Of a stretch of DNA of 64,000 nucleotides, positions 10,627 to 23,062 are shown piece after piece. The stretch's first letter is position 1, and every line of letters starts with the position of its first letter. The notes beneath the pieces were generated by a model that worked only from the letters and a program-made list of their open reading frames with translations, was not told where the DNA came from and made no database searches. A program made the translations under genes and the position numbers. Origin of the DNA: Sinotaia quadrata (lineage: Eukaryota; Mollusca; Gastropoda; Architaenioglossa; Viviparidae); contig CM054181.1 of NCBI GenBank assembly GCA_028829895.1, positions 46,221,759-46,285,758 of the forward strand, read 5' to 3'.

Positions 10627-10785
10627 TTGTGTGTGATTGCACATGGACTAGATTAATTGCGTTTCTTGTGTGTGATTGCACATGGAATAGATTAATTGCG
10701 TTTCTTGTGTGTGATTGCACATGGAATAGATTAATTGCGTTTCTTGTGTGTGCTTGTACATGGAATAAATTAATTAGGTTCTTGG
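10627..10785. repeat. Four-copy 39-bp tandem repeat
   Basis: Four units of GTGTGTGATTGCACATGGAN plus TAGATTAATTGCGTTTCTT. The last copy is diverged. Because 39 is a multiple of three, a short repetitive open frame results that I do not regard as a gene. Confidence 0.9.
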
Positions 10786-11246
10786 GATTTCTTGTTTCAT
10801 TGGTCCTTAGTAATGCGTGAAATGGCTTTTCTTCGAGAATTACTTCTAGCTTTATACCCAGTACACCTATTTTCCTGTGTTAGATTTTATTTTCCTATTG
10901 CTTACGAATTAGCTTACTACAAAAGTATTGCATGTAAACAGTAGATGACTGTGTAAGTAGGAAAAGAAATCTACCGGAGATATTCTTTTCCTTTTCGTGG
11001 AACTGGCTCAAAAATACAGGTAATTCAAATTCCTGTGTATTAACTAATCTCTCATAGCAAATTAGTTTATTAAAGCTACTGATTGAAAATAACTATCTCA
11101 TAAACTCAAAAGTGTATTAGTGACGCTCTAATTTTCTTTAAGCTTTTAACCTCACAAGTGTGATTAGACAAGATTGTAAGGTTACTTATTGTTTTGTTTT
11201 TTTGTTGAAACAACTATCGCTGTCTGTGTATCTGTCCGTCTCTTAT

Positions 11247-11327
11247 TAATATAATATAATATAATATAATATAATATAATATAATATAATATAATATAAT
11301 ATAATATAATATAATATAATATAATAT
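11247..11327. repeat. (TAATA)n pentanucleotide microsatellite
   Basis: About 16 perfect tandem TAATA units. The apparent Tyr/Ile-rich reverse-strand peptide is this repeat translated. Confidence 0.98.
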
Positions 11328-11786
11328 CAATTTTCCCTCTAATTTCTGAATACTGTCTGAATAGAAATTCCAGTGACAATTGGACAGATTAACACTACGT
11401 TACGTCATTTCCTCTTTCTTTTTTTTTGTTGAGTGTGGAGGAGGAGCTGTCGTTTGAGATAATTAATATACTAGCGATCAGTATTGCCAACAACAACCAG
11501 TACCATTGGTTCACCGACTCACTTTGTACCGGAACACAAGGCAACATGATGATGCATTTTCCACAAAAATAACGTATTATGTAATCTTTTACCTCGAAGG
11601 GAGTCTCAGTTTTGTTAAGCAGTTAAGCTGAGGAGATATTTTATCGATCAGTTATACAGGTATGTTCAAGTGACAGCCAGGTAAATTATTGTATACCTGT
11701 CGAAACTTAGCATCTTGGGTTAAACGTCTCTAAGAACTTGAAGTGGTGTTTTAATCGATTTCTAATAATATTTATAAACCTAGCTT

Positions 11787-11788
<2 letters not shown>

Positions 11789-11856
<68 letters not shown>

Positions 11857-11872
11857 TATATATATATATATA
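11789..11872. repeat. (AC)n(AT)n compound microsatellite
   Basis: About 32 AC dinucleotides followed by a short TA run. Confidence 0.98.
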
Positions 11873-11944
11873 CACAAACAAATACAGATGCACACATAAG
11901 TATCTCTTATCAATATCAATCTCTCCTAGAAACTTATTTCTTTA

Positions 11945-12290
11945 CTTTTATAGCCACTGAGTAATTATTACTTTTAAACCCATTGAGTAATTGCTACTTT
12001 TAAACCCACTGAGTATTTGCTACTGTTAAACCCAGTGAATGATTGTTACTTTTAAGCCCATTGAGTAATTGCTAATTTTAAACCCATTGAGTAGTTGCTA
12101 CTGTTAAACCCATTGACTAATTGCTAATTTTAAACCCATTGAGTAATTGCTAATTTTAAACCCATTGAGTAATTGCTAATTTTAAACCCATTGAGTAATT
12201 GCTAATTTTAAACCCATTGAGTAATTGCTAATTTTAAACCCATTGAGTAGTTGCTACTGTTAAACCCACCTCGTGATTGCTACTTTGGTT
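11945..12290. repeat. 26-bp minisatellite, about 13 copies
   Basis: Units of the form TTTTAAACCCATTGAGTAAT plus TGCTAA. Central copies (about 12110-12250) are nearly identical, while outer copies vary (ATTGAG/ACTGAG, GCTAA/GCTACT). This homogenised centre with diverged edges is the usual pattern for an expanding tandem array. Confidence 0.92.
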
Positions 12291-12439
12291 GCTACGTCTA
12301 GTGATACACACGCTGACAGTTTATACAGTTTGTAACAATAGCGTGTTAAGAAAAATATGTATTATAATATGTGTATTTCCTAACTTACCATATTATTACA
12401 CGCTATATTATAGCTATATTGTTATACATTAAAACATAA

Positions 12440-13060
12440 TCTAATGCAGGAATGAAGGCACTGTAGCTATGCAATAACACTCAACGCTAGAACTATAACA
12501 CTCAGCACTAGAACTATAATATAACACTAGGCAATGTAATTACAATATCACACTCAGCAATGTAATTACAATATAATACTAAGCACTGTACCTATAATAT
12601 AACACTCAACACGTACTATACTATAACACACATTGTAACTATACTATAACACTGAACATTGTAACTATACTATAATACACAACACTGTAACCCTACTATA
12701 AAAGTCAACACTCTAGCACTTAACACTGTAACTATATTATAACTCTTAACACTGTAACTGTACTATAAAAGTAAACACTCTAAATATAACTCTTAACACT
12801 GTAACTGTACTATAAAAGTCAACACTCTAAATATAACACTTCACACTGTAACTATACTATAACAGTTAACGCTGTAATTATACTATAACACTAATACTGT
12901 AAAAATAGGATAATTCACAACACTGTGATTATACTATAAAAGTCAACACTCTAAATATAACGCTTAACACTGTAGCTAAACTATAACACACAGCACTGTA
13001 ACCATAACCATAACCATAACATAACACTCAATCAGTCAATGCTGTATACTATAACACTCA
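12440..13060. repeat. Degenerate ~18-20-bp array (AACACTGTAACTATACTATA)
   Basis: More than 20 diverged units built from AACACT / GTAACTATA / CTATAA modules, with a short higher-order unit (AAAGTCAACACTCTAAATATA) repeated at about 12703, 12768, 12816 and 12938. No coding content. Confidence 0.85.
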
Positions 13061-16000
13061 AAGGCTTTGAATATAAAAGAAACTGGACTCCTGAATTTCT
13101 AATATAATGTTAATGCAGTATTGCGTCCCTTAAGAATGGCTGCAAACATGAAATAAAGGAGAGCATCTTTGATTCCCCTTATGATTTCAGGAGGTCCCGC
13201 CTTTTAAGGTTAGCCGCAAACATGAAATTTTCATGAGGTATTGCAACCACTCTAACCTCAATGGACGGTCTCAGAATTGAAGAAAGAACGCTTCTTTCCA
13301 CCGTAGACAACATTATATATTGTTTTAGATGTTGCCTACTTTTCTAACAAGTCTTTCGCGCATGTGTAATACCAACATTTGTAAAGTGGAATGTCGAGCC
13401 TGACGGCAGTCAGAGTTTTATAAATTAGTTGCAAGAAACGTCCTGTAATCGAGAGTAATCACGCGTGCCTTAACACAAGTCTCCGTAATCTCACCTGCAG
13501 CGCTTCTGACGTCAGTTGGCGAAACTTCGGGATTGTCCATGTCAAGCACCATTAACAAATTTGCCCATGTTAAAATGAACGCAAAGAACGAGCTTTATAT
13601 GGCATACCGAGGATTATGGCACACTCCTATTTTCTTAGAACTTAAGATGCCCTTAGCCTAAGCTGTTGTTGCTTTAGATATTTTCTTAAAATTTAAATAA
13701 ATTCAATGAACAAAGTAACGTTGATAAGGAAGATTTCAGTCGCGGTTTCTTAATACCCAGCAATTTATGATTTGTCACTTTTATTACAAGGGTCGCTTAT
13801 AAAATACATTTTAAGTTATCTTTTTTTCAAGTAGGGAAAGATTTATGCTAGCAACATGTTTGTTGTTCGCCCACCAATCCATCCACCACCACCCCACCAC
13901 CCCGATCTGAATAGTAATGCACATACCATTGACATTCTTTTCGAGAATTTAAACATTCACTTTTTTTCATTTTTATTTTATAACAAGCACAAGGCTCTGA
14001 CCTGTCTCCACAAGAAAGTATGGTGTAACCATAAATTTATTACTAACTCTGCGAACAGTTATCTACCGGTAGAGGAAAGTATGTTATTTTTTTTAATGAT
14101 TATTTCTGTCAGCACATTTTATTTTTTGTAATGTCAGGAGCAAAATGTCTGACTTGGCTGTTCAATGACTGCAAACATTTTAAGTGGAGATGTACAAACT
14201 TAGACGGCAGACTTATATAAACGTTGATCCGGGCTCTTGACCGTTTGCTGGAGTTGAAAAGCGTTAGTGGCGGTTTAGGACACATGAACTCACTGATAAT
14301 GTTTTCTGTTTGTTCATTTTCAACAGCCGACTAAACAAAGACTTATAATTTATGTGGTACACGATCGCTTACAAAGAATGTTCACTGTCCGTGTTTGATG
14401 CCTTGTTTCTTGTTGTAAATGAACACTGATATCATTACATATCCAGGAAAGTCATTTGCTTAGTGTATCGAGGGACTTGAGCAGTACATTGGCAAGCTCT
14501 GAGAGTTCATTGGAGGCTCTCACATTACTTGGTGTGCAAGGGACTAATCGAACACGTTTTGTGTGTGCTGCAGCCTATTGATCATCCAATTATTTATCGA
14601 CACTCACATTACTTTCTTAAGTCTGTATTCTAATGACGAACATGAGGTTGATCGATATGCAAAGTAAGTTATTTATACCACAACATAATGATGAGACTGA
14701 GACTGGTCGATGCACACAGTGCGTTATTTGTACCATTGCCTAATGGCACTCTAAAACGTGATTTTGCAAACAGTGTCCGTCACTTTCGTTTGGTAATAGG
14801 TACAGAATAAAAGTCATATCTTTGTTGCAAGATCCCTACACAGGTAAAATCCACCATATTACAATCAAACACTTGTCTCATTTCCATTCAGTGTTTAGTA
14901 ATAAGTGCTATATATTATTTCAGCAAACCCTATAGAGCGTAGTTCCATTCAACTGTACTAATTACATTTATTTCTTATTAAAAGAACCGATTATGCTAAA
15001 CGAGCAAGTTGAAATAGCAAATGTACTGAAAAAGAACACTTGCTTTTTGATAATTACTGTCTAATTACTTGCTTTTAATTTTACGACTCTGATGCCAATC
15101 TGTTGCAGTTTAAAGTTGTAAACTTGCTTATCCCTATTTTTAAACTTAATTGTTATATAAATTGTTAAATTGTCGAAGTGACCCGACCTTGGGCACTCTT
15201 TATGATGGTAGTTTTGTAAGTGTTTGAGTTGGAGTAAACACTTGAGTTGACAATATTACTGGTGCAATGCAAACCAGTCCCAACTAGATGAGTAATTTTA
15301 TTATCCAATGGTTAAGATTTACGAGAACGAGGCTAAGCAATGGGCTGAGATAAAAATAGTGTATATTTATATATATATATATTAAAAAGAAGTATAGTCA
15401 TGAAAAGCAGCCGTTAATCTAATGGTGAACTAACTGACTTGAGAGAGAATGGACTTAGAAATATTTTGTGCATTTTTGCTATTGATTTGTTATACTTTTG
15501 TTTTGTAGAGATGTATTATGTAATTAAAATATTATTTCTACAAATTGTGAACTATAATGCTTATATGTAGTATGCTAAACTCTTGACATTGTTTCTAGTG
15601 AACCCACTCATTAAAACGTATATGCTGTATTTATTATGATGTGTGTGTGTATCGGACTAATATATACTGTTGCAGGAAACTGTAAGTTTAGACTTGAATG
15701 TGAGAAAGAATGGAGTTAAAAAGGAAAGAACTGGAATCTTAACATTTGCTCCCTGGTTATCTTTTTACAGAGCAGCCTTTCTGTCTAATATCTGAATGTT
15801 CTGGTTCACTGATTATAAACCACTATGGCAGACGCGTGAAGTCTCTACTGTAGTGTGTAAGTGAACAAATAACTCACTATATTGATGTATGATGACAAGG
15901 TGTGCTGATTACATCGAGCAATTTCTGTTACAATGTAATTACTGAAAATTGCTACAATTGTTGTTCTGCTCAAAGGAGATGGTATGGCGAATCAACGTTC

Positions 16001-17400
16001 AGGTTAACTTGGAGAGAATAACAGTAAATCAGCATTTTTTTCAAGAATTGTTTTATTATATAAGACTGTATAGATATTACAATTATTCAAACGTGGCTTT
16101 GTAGAAACTTTGATGTCAAGTAAGCTTTATCATTGTATTTGTTATTTGTTTATTTGATTGTTGATTTAATGAATTTATTGTTAAATTTATTGACCTTCTT
16201 ATACATATTGATAACCCTATGTTGGAGACGAAAGTGGGTGGATGGGGGCTTGCTAAATATAGATTAAAGACAGATTTGTCTTCTTTAGTAAGAACGTTTC
16301 CACATATGGAAATATTGTGTGACAGTGAATGTTTGTCTTTAATGTTGTGGAAGAGAGTAAATGTTTACCATTCCCGCAGATCTGCCAAATGAGAGAGACG
16401 AGTGGTGTGTGCTGGAGAATTATTAATAACATCAATTACAATTCTTATCACTTGTAAATAGATATGGATATTAATTAATTAATAATTATCATAACCATTA
16501 ACTAAGAGGCATTATTGGCGTCACACCTACCCTTGACGTGGAAGTATCCAAGTGAAAGATTAATATAGAATTACAAATTTAACCTTAACTCGAATCCAAA
16601 CCATTACCTTAATCTGAACCCTTAAATCTTAATAGTTAATATATTTTAATTTGCTTTTTATTCCTGAAGATCACCAAGCTCTAGAATATATGTATTTATC
16701 TGTGTTAAAGTAATTTTGAATAAATCTTGGTCTATTATCAGCCATCGTAAACATAATGTTATGCGCACAGTTTTCCATCGTATTCACATATCTACAGGGC
16801 GAAAATGTTCTCTGTTACAGCTTACAGTTTATAGGTCAATGTTTTAATAAACTGCACTGATAAAATATCTTACATTTTATAGGTTAATGTTGAATAATCT
16901 TAACTGATAACATTTTATTTGCATTATTTATCACACTGTCTTGTACGAGACATTTATCTCTTTGTAGAAGAGGAATGAAGGAATCTGTTCTCCAATACAA
17001 CTTCCTTGATCTTCTTATCCGTCTGGAAATTAGGTACTTTGAGAATATGATTACAAATTTTAATAATCGATTTTGTTTTTAATGCTGGCAAAAGAGTGCT
17101 GACCTAGTGAATTTGTATTGTCTGACAAGTAATTTAATTATTGAAATAATGGGGGGCGGGAAAGAGAGAGAGAGAGAGTCAGAAAGTTTCTGTGCTATTT
17201 TATTTTAAACCCTGTGATGTGTTGGCTGGATCAGTCATTTGGCGTACATTGATGCAATTTTTGTTGACGGCACACTTACGTAGGGCAGAATCTATGCAGA
17301 AGTTTAGCACAGTGTGGAAGCATTGATTTCTTTTCACTGGAGTGTAGGCCAATATGTAACACCGTGCTTTAAAAACCAAAATCAACAACAACAAAAAATG
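13061..17400. other. Long stretch without a recognisable gene
   Basis: AT-rich sequence with scattered short open frames, none with a recognisable domain or codon-like character. Only minor simple repeats occur, such as TATATATATA near 15368 and (GA)n near 17163. I cannot exclude small exons or conserved regulatory DNA. Confidence 0.5.
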
Positions 17401-17401
17401 T

Positions 17402-17535
17402 CGTCGAAATAATGTCACTGACGGGAAACAATCTGGATACCCATCCGCATCCACAAGAGAGGAAACGACTGAATGAGTCCGTGCCAAGTTTGTAAATAAA
17501 CGACAGTTGGCTATCATTGAAGTGACAGAAATGTG
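17402..17535 (+). pseudogene. Mariner-type helix-turn-helix (HTH_48/GVQW3-like) relic
   Basis: The forward frame from 17402 reads RRNNVTDGKQSGYPSAS, then a T-R-E-E-T-T-E segment, a stop at about 17474, VRAKFVNKRQLAIIEVTEM and a final stop. This follows the known pattern of the second half of the mariner/Tc1-type N-terminal HTH domain ('DGR..V.DD.RSGRPSTS..EENV..VR.....DRRLTI.E.A'). The segment is about 44 codons long with one internal stop, so it is a dead fragment. No inverted repeats or catalytic domain were found nearby. Confidence 0.5.
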
Positions 17536-17599
17536 AGATGTTGAAACTTCTTCTGTTTAGACCTAATCTGCCTCTTTCTGACTATTACCTGTTTGACCC

Positions 17600-19050
17600 A
17601 TCTAAAGTGCTATGATTCGATGACTGTTTCTGGTTGGTGAATCCAGGCTCTTTCTGAAGGTGTTACTCCAGAGTTCTCACATAGTTTTCTACGTATGAGG
17701 TTTGCTGTTTCATTGCGTCATTTGGTGTATTCTGTTCTAAATAGAAACTGACATCTATAAAGTAGGTGTTCTGCTGTTTCATTCCTATTTTTTGCAGCGT
17801 CTACATTTGGAGTGAATTGAACATTTCATGTTTGTGTTTTATGTGATTTATTGTTTAGTGTTTCATCTTGTGCAGATTTTATGTGCTTAAGTTTCTGCTT
17901 TCAAACCTGCGTCCTTCAACCATCTGTATCTTGACTGTTTTGTCACTGTTTCATCATGTTGCACATGCTGGCCATACAGAGCTTTCTGGCTCCCTCTATT
18001 TGCTTATGCCTGTTTTGATGTTTTCTAACATGCTTCTGTGTGTTTGTGAGGGGTTGGTATAATCCACTCATCTTTACAACTTCTATCAGATGCTCATCTT
18101 TGTTCTTATTTCAGATGAAGTCCACCAGATCTCTATTTTCTCCTTCAATGACATCTTTGTCTTTCTTGAGACCTATGCCTCCCTTTCTCAAAGATACATA
18201 AAGCCTGACTACGTCTGCTGTATTATGTAAGGCATTAAGTATTGTGAATAGTTTTCTTGTTTTTGTAAAAATGCATATAATTTATTTCATTTGTTGTCCA
18301 ATCTATGGCGCCTCCAGTGTAGCTGATTACAGATAGTGTGTATGCTTTTAGGGCTTGTAATTTGTTAGCCCCATTTAGCTTGGACTTAATTACTTGTCTA
18401 TCCTGTTTTTCATATTCTCTCTTAACTTTGGACTATATTTCACTCTGCACATTTTCTTGATGTTGTAGTATCCCCAGTTATTTATACCCACTTTCCACTG
18501 AAACATCGTTGATGTCGAAATGGTTACTTCTGTTTTTAATCCTGCCTTTCTGGATGATAATTCTGCCACATTTGTCAAGGACGAACTTCAGGTTAAAGTG
18601 TTCAGGAAGATCTTGACAGTATTGATAGCGACGTGACGTCAAGTTTACTTTTACTGTATAGCTTTAAATCGTCGATATACGGTAAATGTACTAATTTCAT
18701 TTATTATCCTAATCATTTTTCATAGATATTTTTCCCCTGAGAGGATTAGGGCAATGCAGAAAAGCAATGGTGATAGGGAATCACCTTGAAAAATTAATTC
18801 CACATTTTATTGGTATGTCTGCAATATCTATATTGTTGCATGATAGTGTGGTTTTCCAGCTTTTCATTGCTACTTGGATTAGGTTCTGCAATGATGGTGC
18901 AATTTTGTACATTCTTATTGTTTCATGTATCCGAGAAAGTGGAAGTGAGCCATAGGCCTGTTGGTAGCCATCCATGCCAGTCCAAGATTTGGTCTTAATT
19001 TCTTGCTGTCAGAAATTATGGCTTTATCGATTACAGTGTTTAGTCTTCGC
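17600..19050 (-). pseudogene. LINE reverse transcriptase relic (restriction-like-endonuclease type)
   Basis: On the minus strand, reading down from about 19050, pieces of a non-LTR reverse transcriptase appear in order. First is a segment ending SDSKKLRPNLGLAWM. Next is MDGYQQAYGSLPLSRI (the D-x-x-x-A-Y region with the first catalytic Asp), then a frameshift after GINFSR. QGDSLSPLLFCIALILS follows at about 18787-18737, and then the catalytic YIDD box within HLPYIDDLKLYSK at 18668-18679. The lower part (about 17600-18060) has no open frame but is clearly related to the fragment at 36170-36455. The motifs match R2/NeSL-like LINEs with a C-terminal restriction-like endonuclease, as does the separate 3' fragment at 52540. 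Several frameshifts and stops show this copy is inactive. Confidence 0.78.
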
Positions 19051-20976
19051 CCAGGAATCACTAGTTGTTAACATGAATGTTCATGGCCTGATATTTTTGT
19101 GACTGTTGCATGGAATTTTTAAAAGTGTTATAAAAATGCTTAAAACCCTAAAGAGTCCACACAACCACACATCCACTGACATGACAGCAGTGTCAGGTGT
19201 CATGAGTATTTAAGACAAACCATATTTAAAACATTACAATTATGATGGATATGACGAGCCCCCCAATCCCGACAGAATTATAAAAACAAAGACAATGTAT
19301 AAAAGAAAACAAATACTCGTAAACATGGCGATAACATAAATAAAAAACAGTTTAAGGAACAGTAACGATGGTGGAAAAAATTATAATGAAATTAAATCAT
19401 TAGTGTTCACAATTTAACTCTGTGATCACAATACAGCTGAAAAGACTTTATGCATATTTTTTCTTGGACTTGCCAAGCAGCGACTGTGGTATGCTGTCTG
19501 TTGGCAAGGTGGTTCTCACCACCCGGGTTAGTCAGGAATGTGGTGCAGGCTGTGTTGTATTAGGAAGATGTTGTCAGCTGTGGCCTGAAAAGAATAGTTA
19601 AAATTACGAATATACATAACAGATATATCTAAAGGTATATACTTTATGGCACGCTAGTATATTCACTATCACAACTACCTATACACGATTTAATTATAAG
19701 CTCAAACTGACTGAACTTTCTTGCCAAAGAGACCATTTTACCAGTGTCTTCTCAGAGAAGGTGGTAGGACAGTGCTAAAGGCGTCTGTCTGGACTCTAAT
19801 CTGTGGAGCATTTTTCTGCATGAACAGAGGCAGTCACGTGGTCAGTCTGGCTAAATATATGGGATATGATTACAACCTGACCCAGGACACGGGCCAAATT
19901 GGATAACATTGCCAGGGCCATTGTGCAAGAGGGGAGACTTCAAGTATAGGTGAAGATGCTAGAGCTAAGATCCAGCCTGGTTGTGCGAGTTTGGCAGTTG
20001 ATTCTAACCGATGAATGAGTTAGGTAGACAGTGATTTAAATGTTAGTTATTCTTGAAGTAAAGGGTATTGAATAGTTAGTGCATTATTTTTCATGAAATA
20101 TGTATTAGTAGCTCTCGAATTAACGGAACAAGAAGGTTTGTAACTTGATTTAACATAAACTGAACATTGGTAAAAGCATGTTCGTAATTTGAAGGTTTCT
20201 AACTTTTCACATCTTTGGCAAAAACAAAACGAAACACAAATCCAAACCAAACTATATTTTGGAGAACTTATCACTCAGCCCCTTCTCACTCCATTCTACC
20301 TCACCCAACTCAAAGAAATGCGGTTGTTAAATAACAAAGATTGATTGATATAGGCAGGACCGGATGTGACAACATTGCAATTATCTTATGCAGCATCTCC
20401 CAGTTAATGATGCCCTCTTTTGTTGTAAATTTTTATGCCTAGGACCAGTGAATGGCGTCTGTGCAAGCGCAAAATACCATGACGTATCATTACGTGCAAT
20501 CATATAATCATGTACCCAGTCATTATATCATAATCATAAACTATCATTACTAGTTGCTGACTGGCAGTCAGTTGAAATAAAATAAGCTATACTATTAAAC
20601 TATTCCTTTTCCTCAAATTCTCCCCCACCCACTAGCATGGCTATTTTTGCATGATAACGGTTGCATTGCAATAAGAGCGTTGTAGACTGAAGTTTGTCAC
20701 AGTGCTCATTACAGCCATAATAAGATGATCTTGGTTCTAAGGAAACATTATTGTAATTTTTCGAAAAAATGCAAACCTAAGTTCTTTAACTCAATTCAGT
20801 GCAGACAGCACATTCAATCACACACAACTACACATACAATTACCCACATGAGCATGCGCTGAAAACATCACATACTCACACTGCACAACCACATACAATA
20901 TGTCACCCACAGTTTTGAATAATGATACAAAGGAATAATTAAATAGGCATCATTGCCGGTCATCGAGTGCATCAAC
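19051..20976. other. Non-coding stretch
   Basis: No gene or element is recognisable. Short open frames lack domain signals. A tRNA-Pro-like GGGGGGCTCGTC string occurs on the reverse strand near 19255-19266, but no LTR adjoins it. Confidence 0.5.
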
Positions 20977-20984
20977 GTCTAGAG

Positions 20985-23062
20985 CAGGCAAGTCAAACAT
21001 GTGGCCCATGGGCACACCTGCGGCCCGCACAAAGATTTCTACAGCGCGAGCACATTTTATCTTCGTAATATAAATTTTAAAAAACACAACGCGATTTTTC
21101 GATTCGATCGTTTTTGTGCGATTTTTGGCAACTACTTTTAACTTCCAACGAATCACGCGCAGGTCATTAATAGTTGTAAACAAAAAACTTTCTTTCATAC
21201 TTTCAAAAGTGTTTGCTTTTAAAATAGCTAATGCTCCTCCAGATAAGAGTAAAAGGAAATTGAACGAAGAAGGGCGAGTGTCTCAAGAAAAGTGGAATTA
21301 CAGTACTTTTGCACAACGGTGAACGGAAAGATACATTGTATAATTTGCAGAAACTAAATCGCCACGCCAAAAGAGTACAACTTGAAAAGACATTATGAAA
21401 CGAACCATCGATCTTACGATAAATATGAAGGCCCAGTGCGTGTTTCAAGACTCAAGGATTTGAAGGGTAACTTGACACAACAACAGACCTGTTTTACGAA
21501 AATTCAGAAAAGGAATGTCACTTCCGTTATTGCAAGCTATGAACTCAGATGAATGAGCGCCACGAGTGTGAAATCTTACAGTGAAAGAGATTTCGTAAAG
21601 CAATGCCTTGTAAAAACAGCCAAAATTGTATGTCCAGAGAAGGCCATGAGTGGGAAATCTTACAATGAAGGAGATTTTGTAAAGCAATGCCTTGTAAAAA
21701 CAGCCGAAATTGTATGTCCAGAGAAAGCACACTTATTCAAATTGATAAATGTCAAGTGATTTGAAACAACAGTTGAAGGTTGTGTCATTAAAGGTTGAAT
21801 ATTTTTTATTGCCATTGACATCAGTGGAATAGCACAGCTTGTAGCCTTCATCAGGGCCTGTGTCAGTGAATTTAATATTTATGAAGAACTGATTGAACTG
21901 GTCCCCATGAATGACACTACAACAAGCCAGGACATCTTTGAGAAAGTCGAGCAGGTTCTGCATGACTATGGTTTTGATTTGAGTAAACCCGCATGCTTAT
22001 CTACTGACGGTGCTGCGAATATGGTTGGCAGACATAATGCTGTTGCTGCCAAGTTACGAACAAAAATAGAAAACTCGCATCCAAATTCATCATTTGCACA
22101 TGTTCATTGATTATTCATCAGCAAAATTTGTGTTCAAAGATTTTAAAATTGGATTATGTGCTTAGCTTAGTCACAAAGACGGTGAACTATATGAGAGGCC
22201 GTGCTCACGAACACCGTTAGTTCAGCAAGCTGTTGGAAGATAGGAATCAGTTCACCGATGTTCCATTCTACACAGAAGTCCGCTGGGTGTCGTGTCACAA
22301 AGTGCTGGAAAGATTCTCTTTGTTGAGACAAGAAATTATTATGTTTTCAGAGATGAAAGGTCAAAACACAGATGAAATAAAAGATGAAAGTTGGCTCCAA
22401 GATCTGGCTTTTGCTGTGGATATTACTGCACAATTAACTGATTTTAATTTGAAATTACAAGATAAAAACAAACTCATAACTCATTTGTATGATGACAAAA
22501 AATGTTTCATTACAAAACTAAGCTTATGAAAGTCACATTTGTTAATTGAAAATTTAGTTTATTTTCCTATATGCAAAGAGATGAAAAACACTGCCAATGC
22601 TGAGTTTATACTTAGCCTTACTAAGTATGACAGTCACCTGGATCTGTTGTCAAAGGAATTTCAAGGAAAATTTATGATTTCTCATCTGTTGAACATCAGT
22701 TTGCATTATCCTGAGAACCATTTAACTTTGATGTTGCCAAGGCAGAAGGAAGCCTGCAGATGGAACTATTTGAAATGCAGTCGGATTCTACACTCAGAGC
22801 AAAGTATCTTGAAGTGGGGATACCTGGTTTCTTTTCATACCTTCCTGAAAAGTTTAAAAACTTCAGAAAGTTTGCCATAAAGATAATGGCAATGTTTGGT
22901 TCTACCTATGTGTGTGAACAATTATTTTCCTTTATTAAATCAACAAAATCTTTTCAGAGGACAAGGCTGACTGATCAATACTTGCCATCTCTGATCAAAG
23001 TCGGAACTGCCCAGACATTTCAGTCAAACATTTACCAAATATTGTCAGCACAAAGAACTTAA
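20985..23062 (+). pseudogene. Second hAT transposon, decayed transposase
   Basis: A left end CAGGCAAGTCAAACATGTGGCCC follows GTCTAGAG (20977-20984), a plausible half of a target duplication. No matching right end was found. Frame-broken pieces of a hAT transposase follow: a BED-finger-like region (about 21240-21430); a 'SYxExDFVKQCLVKTAxIVCPEKA' segment present twice in tandem; DLSKPACLSTDGAANMVG (TTDGA equivalent, about 21977); a TEVRWVSCHKVLERFSLLRQEI segment (about 22274); and STYVCEQLFSFIKSTKSFQR (hATC with Glu, about 22900). Multiple stops and frameshifts mean it is dead. It is related to, but clearly diverged from, the intact element at 2706-6127, so it cannot be a recent copy of it. 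Confidence 0.82.
21568..21735. repeat. 84-bp tandem duplication inside the decayed hAT
   Basis: The GAAATCTTACA...CCAGAGAA segment occurs twice, offset by exactly 84 bp (28 codons), with about half a dozen differences. It duplicates a conserved transposase helix in frame. Confidence 0.88.

Noticed and set aside
19250..19275. Second tRNA-Pro-like primer-binding site on the minus strand (GGGGGGCTCGTC)
   Set aside because: Only about 12 bases match, there is an extra G, no LTR ending in CA adjoins it and no LTR pair was found.
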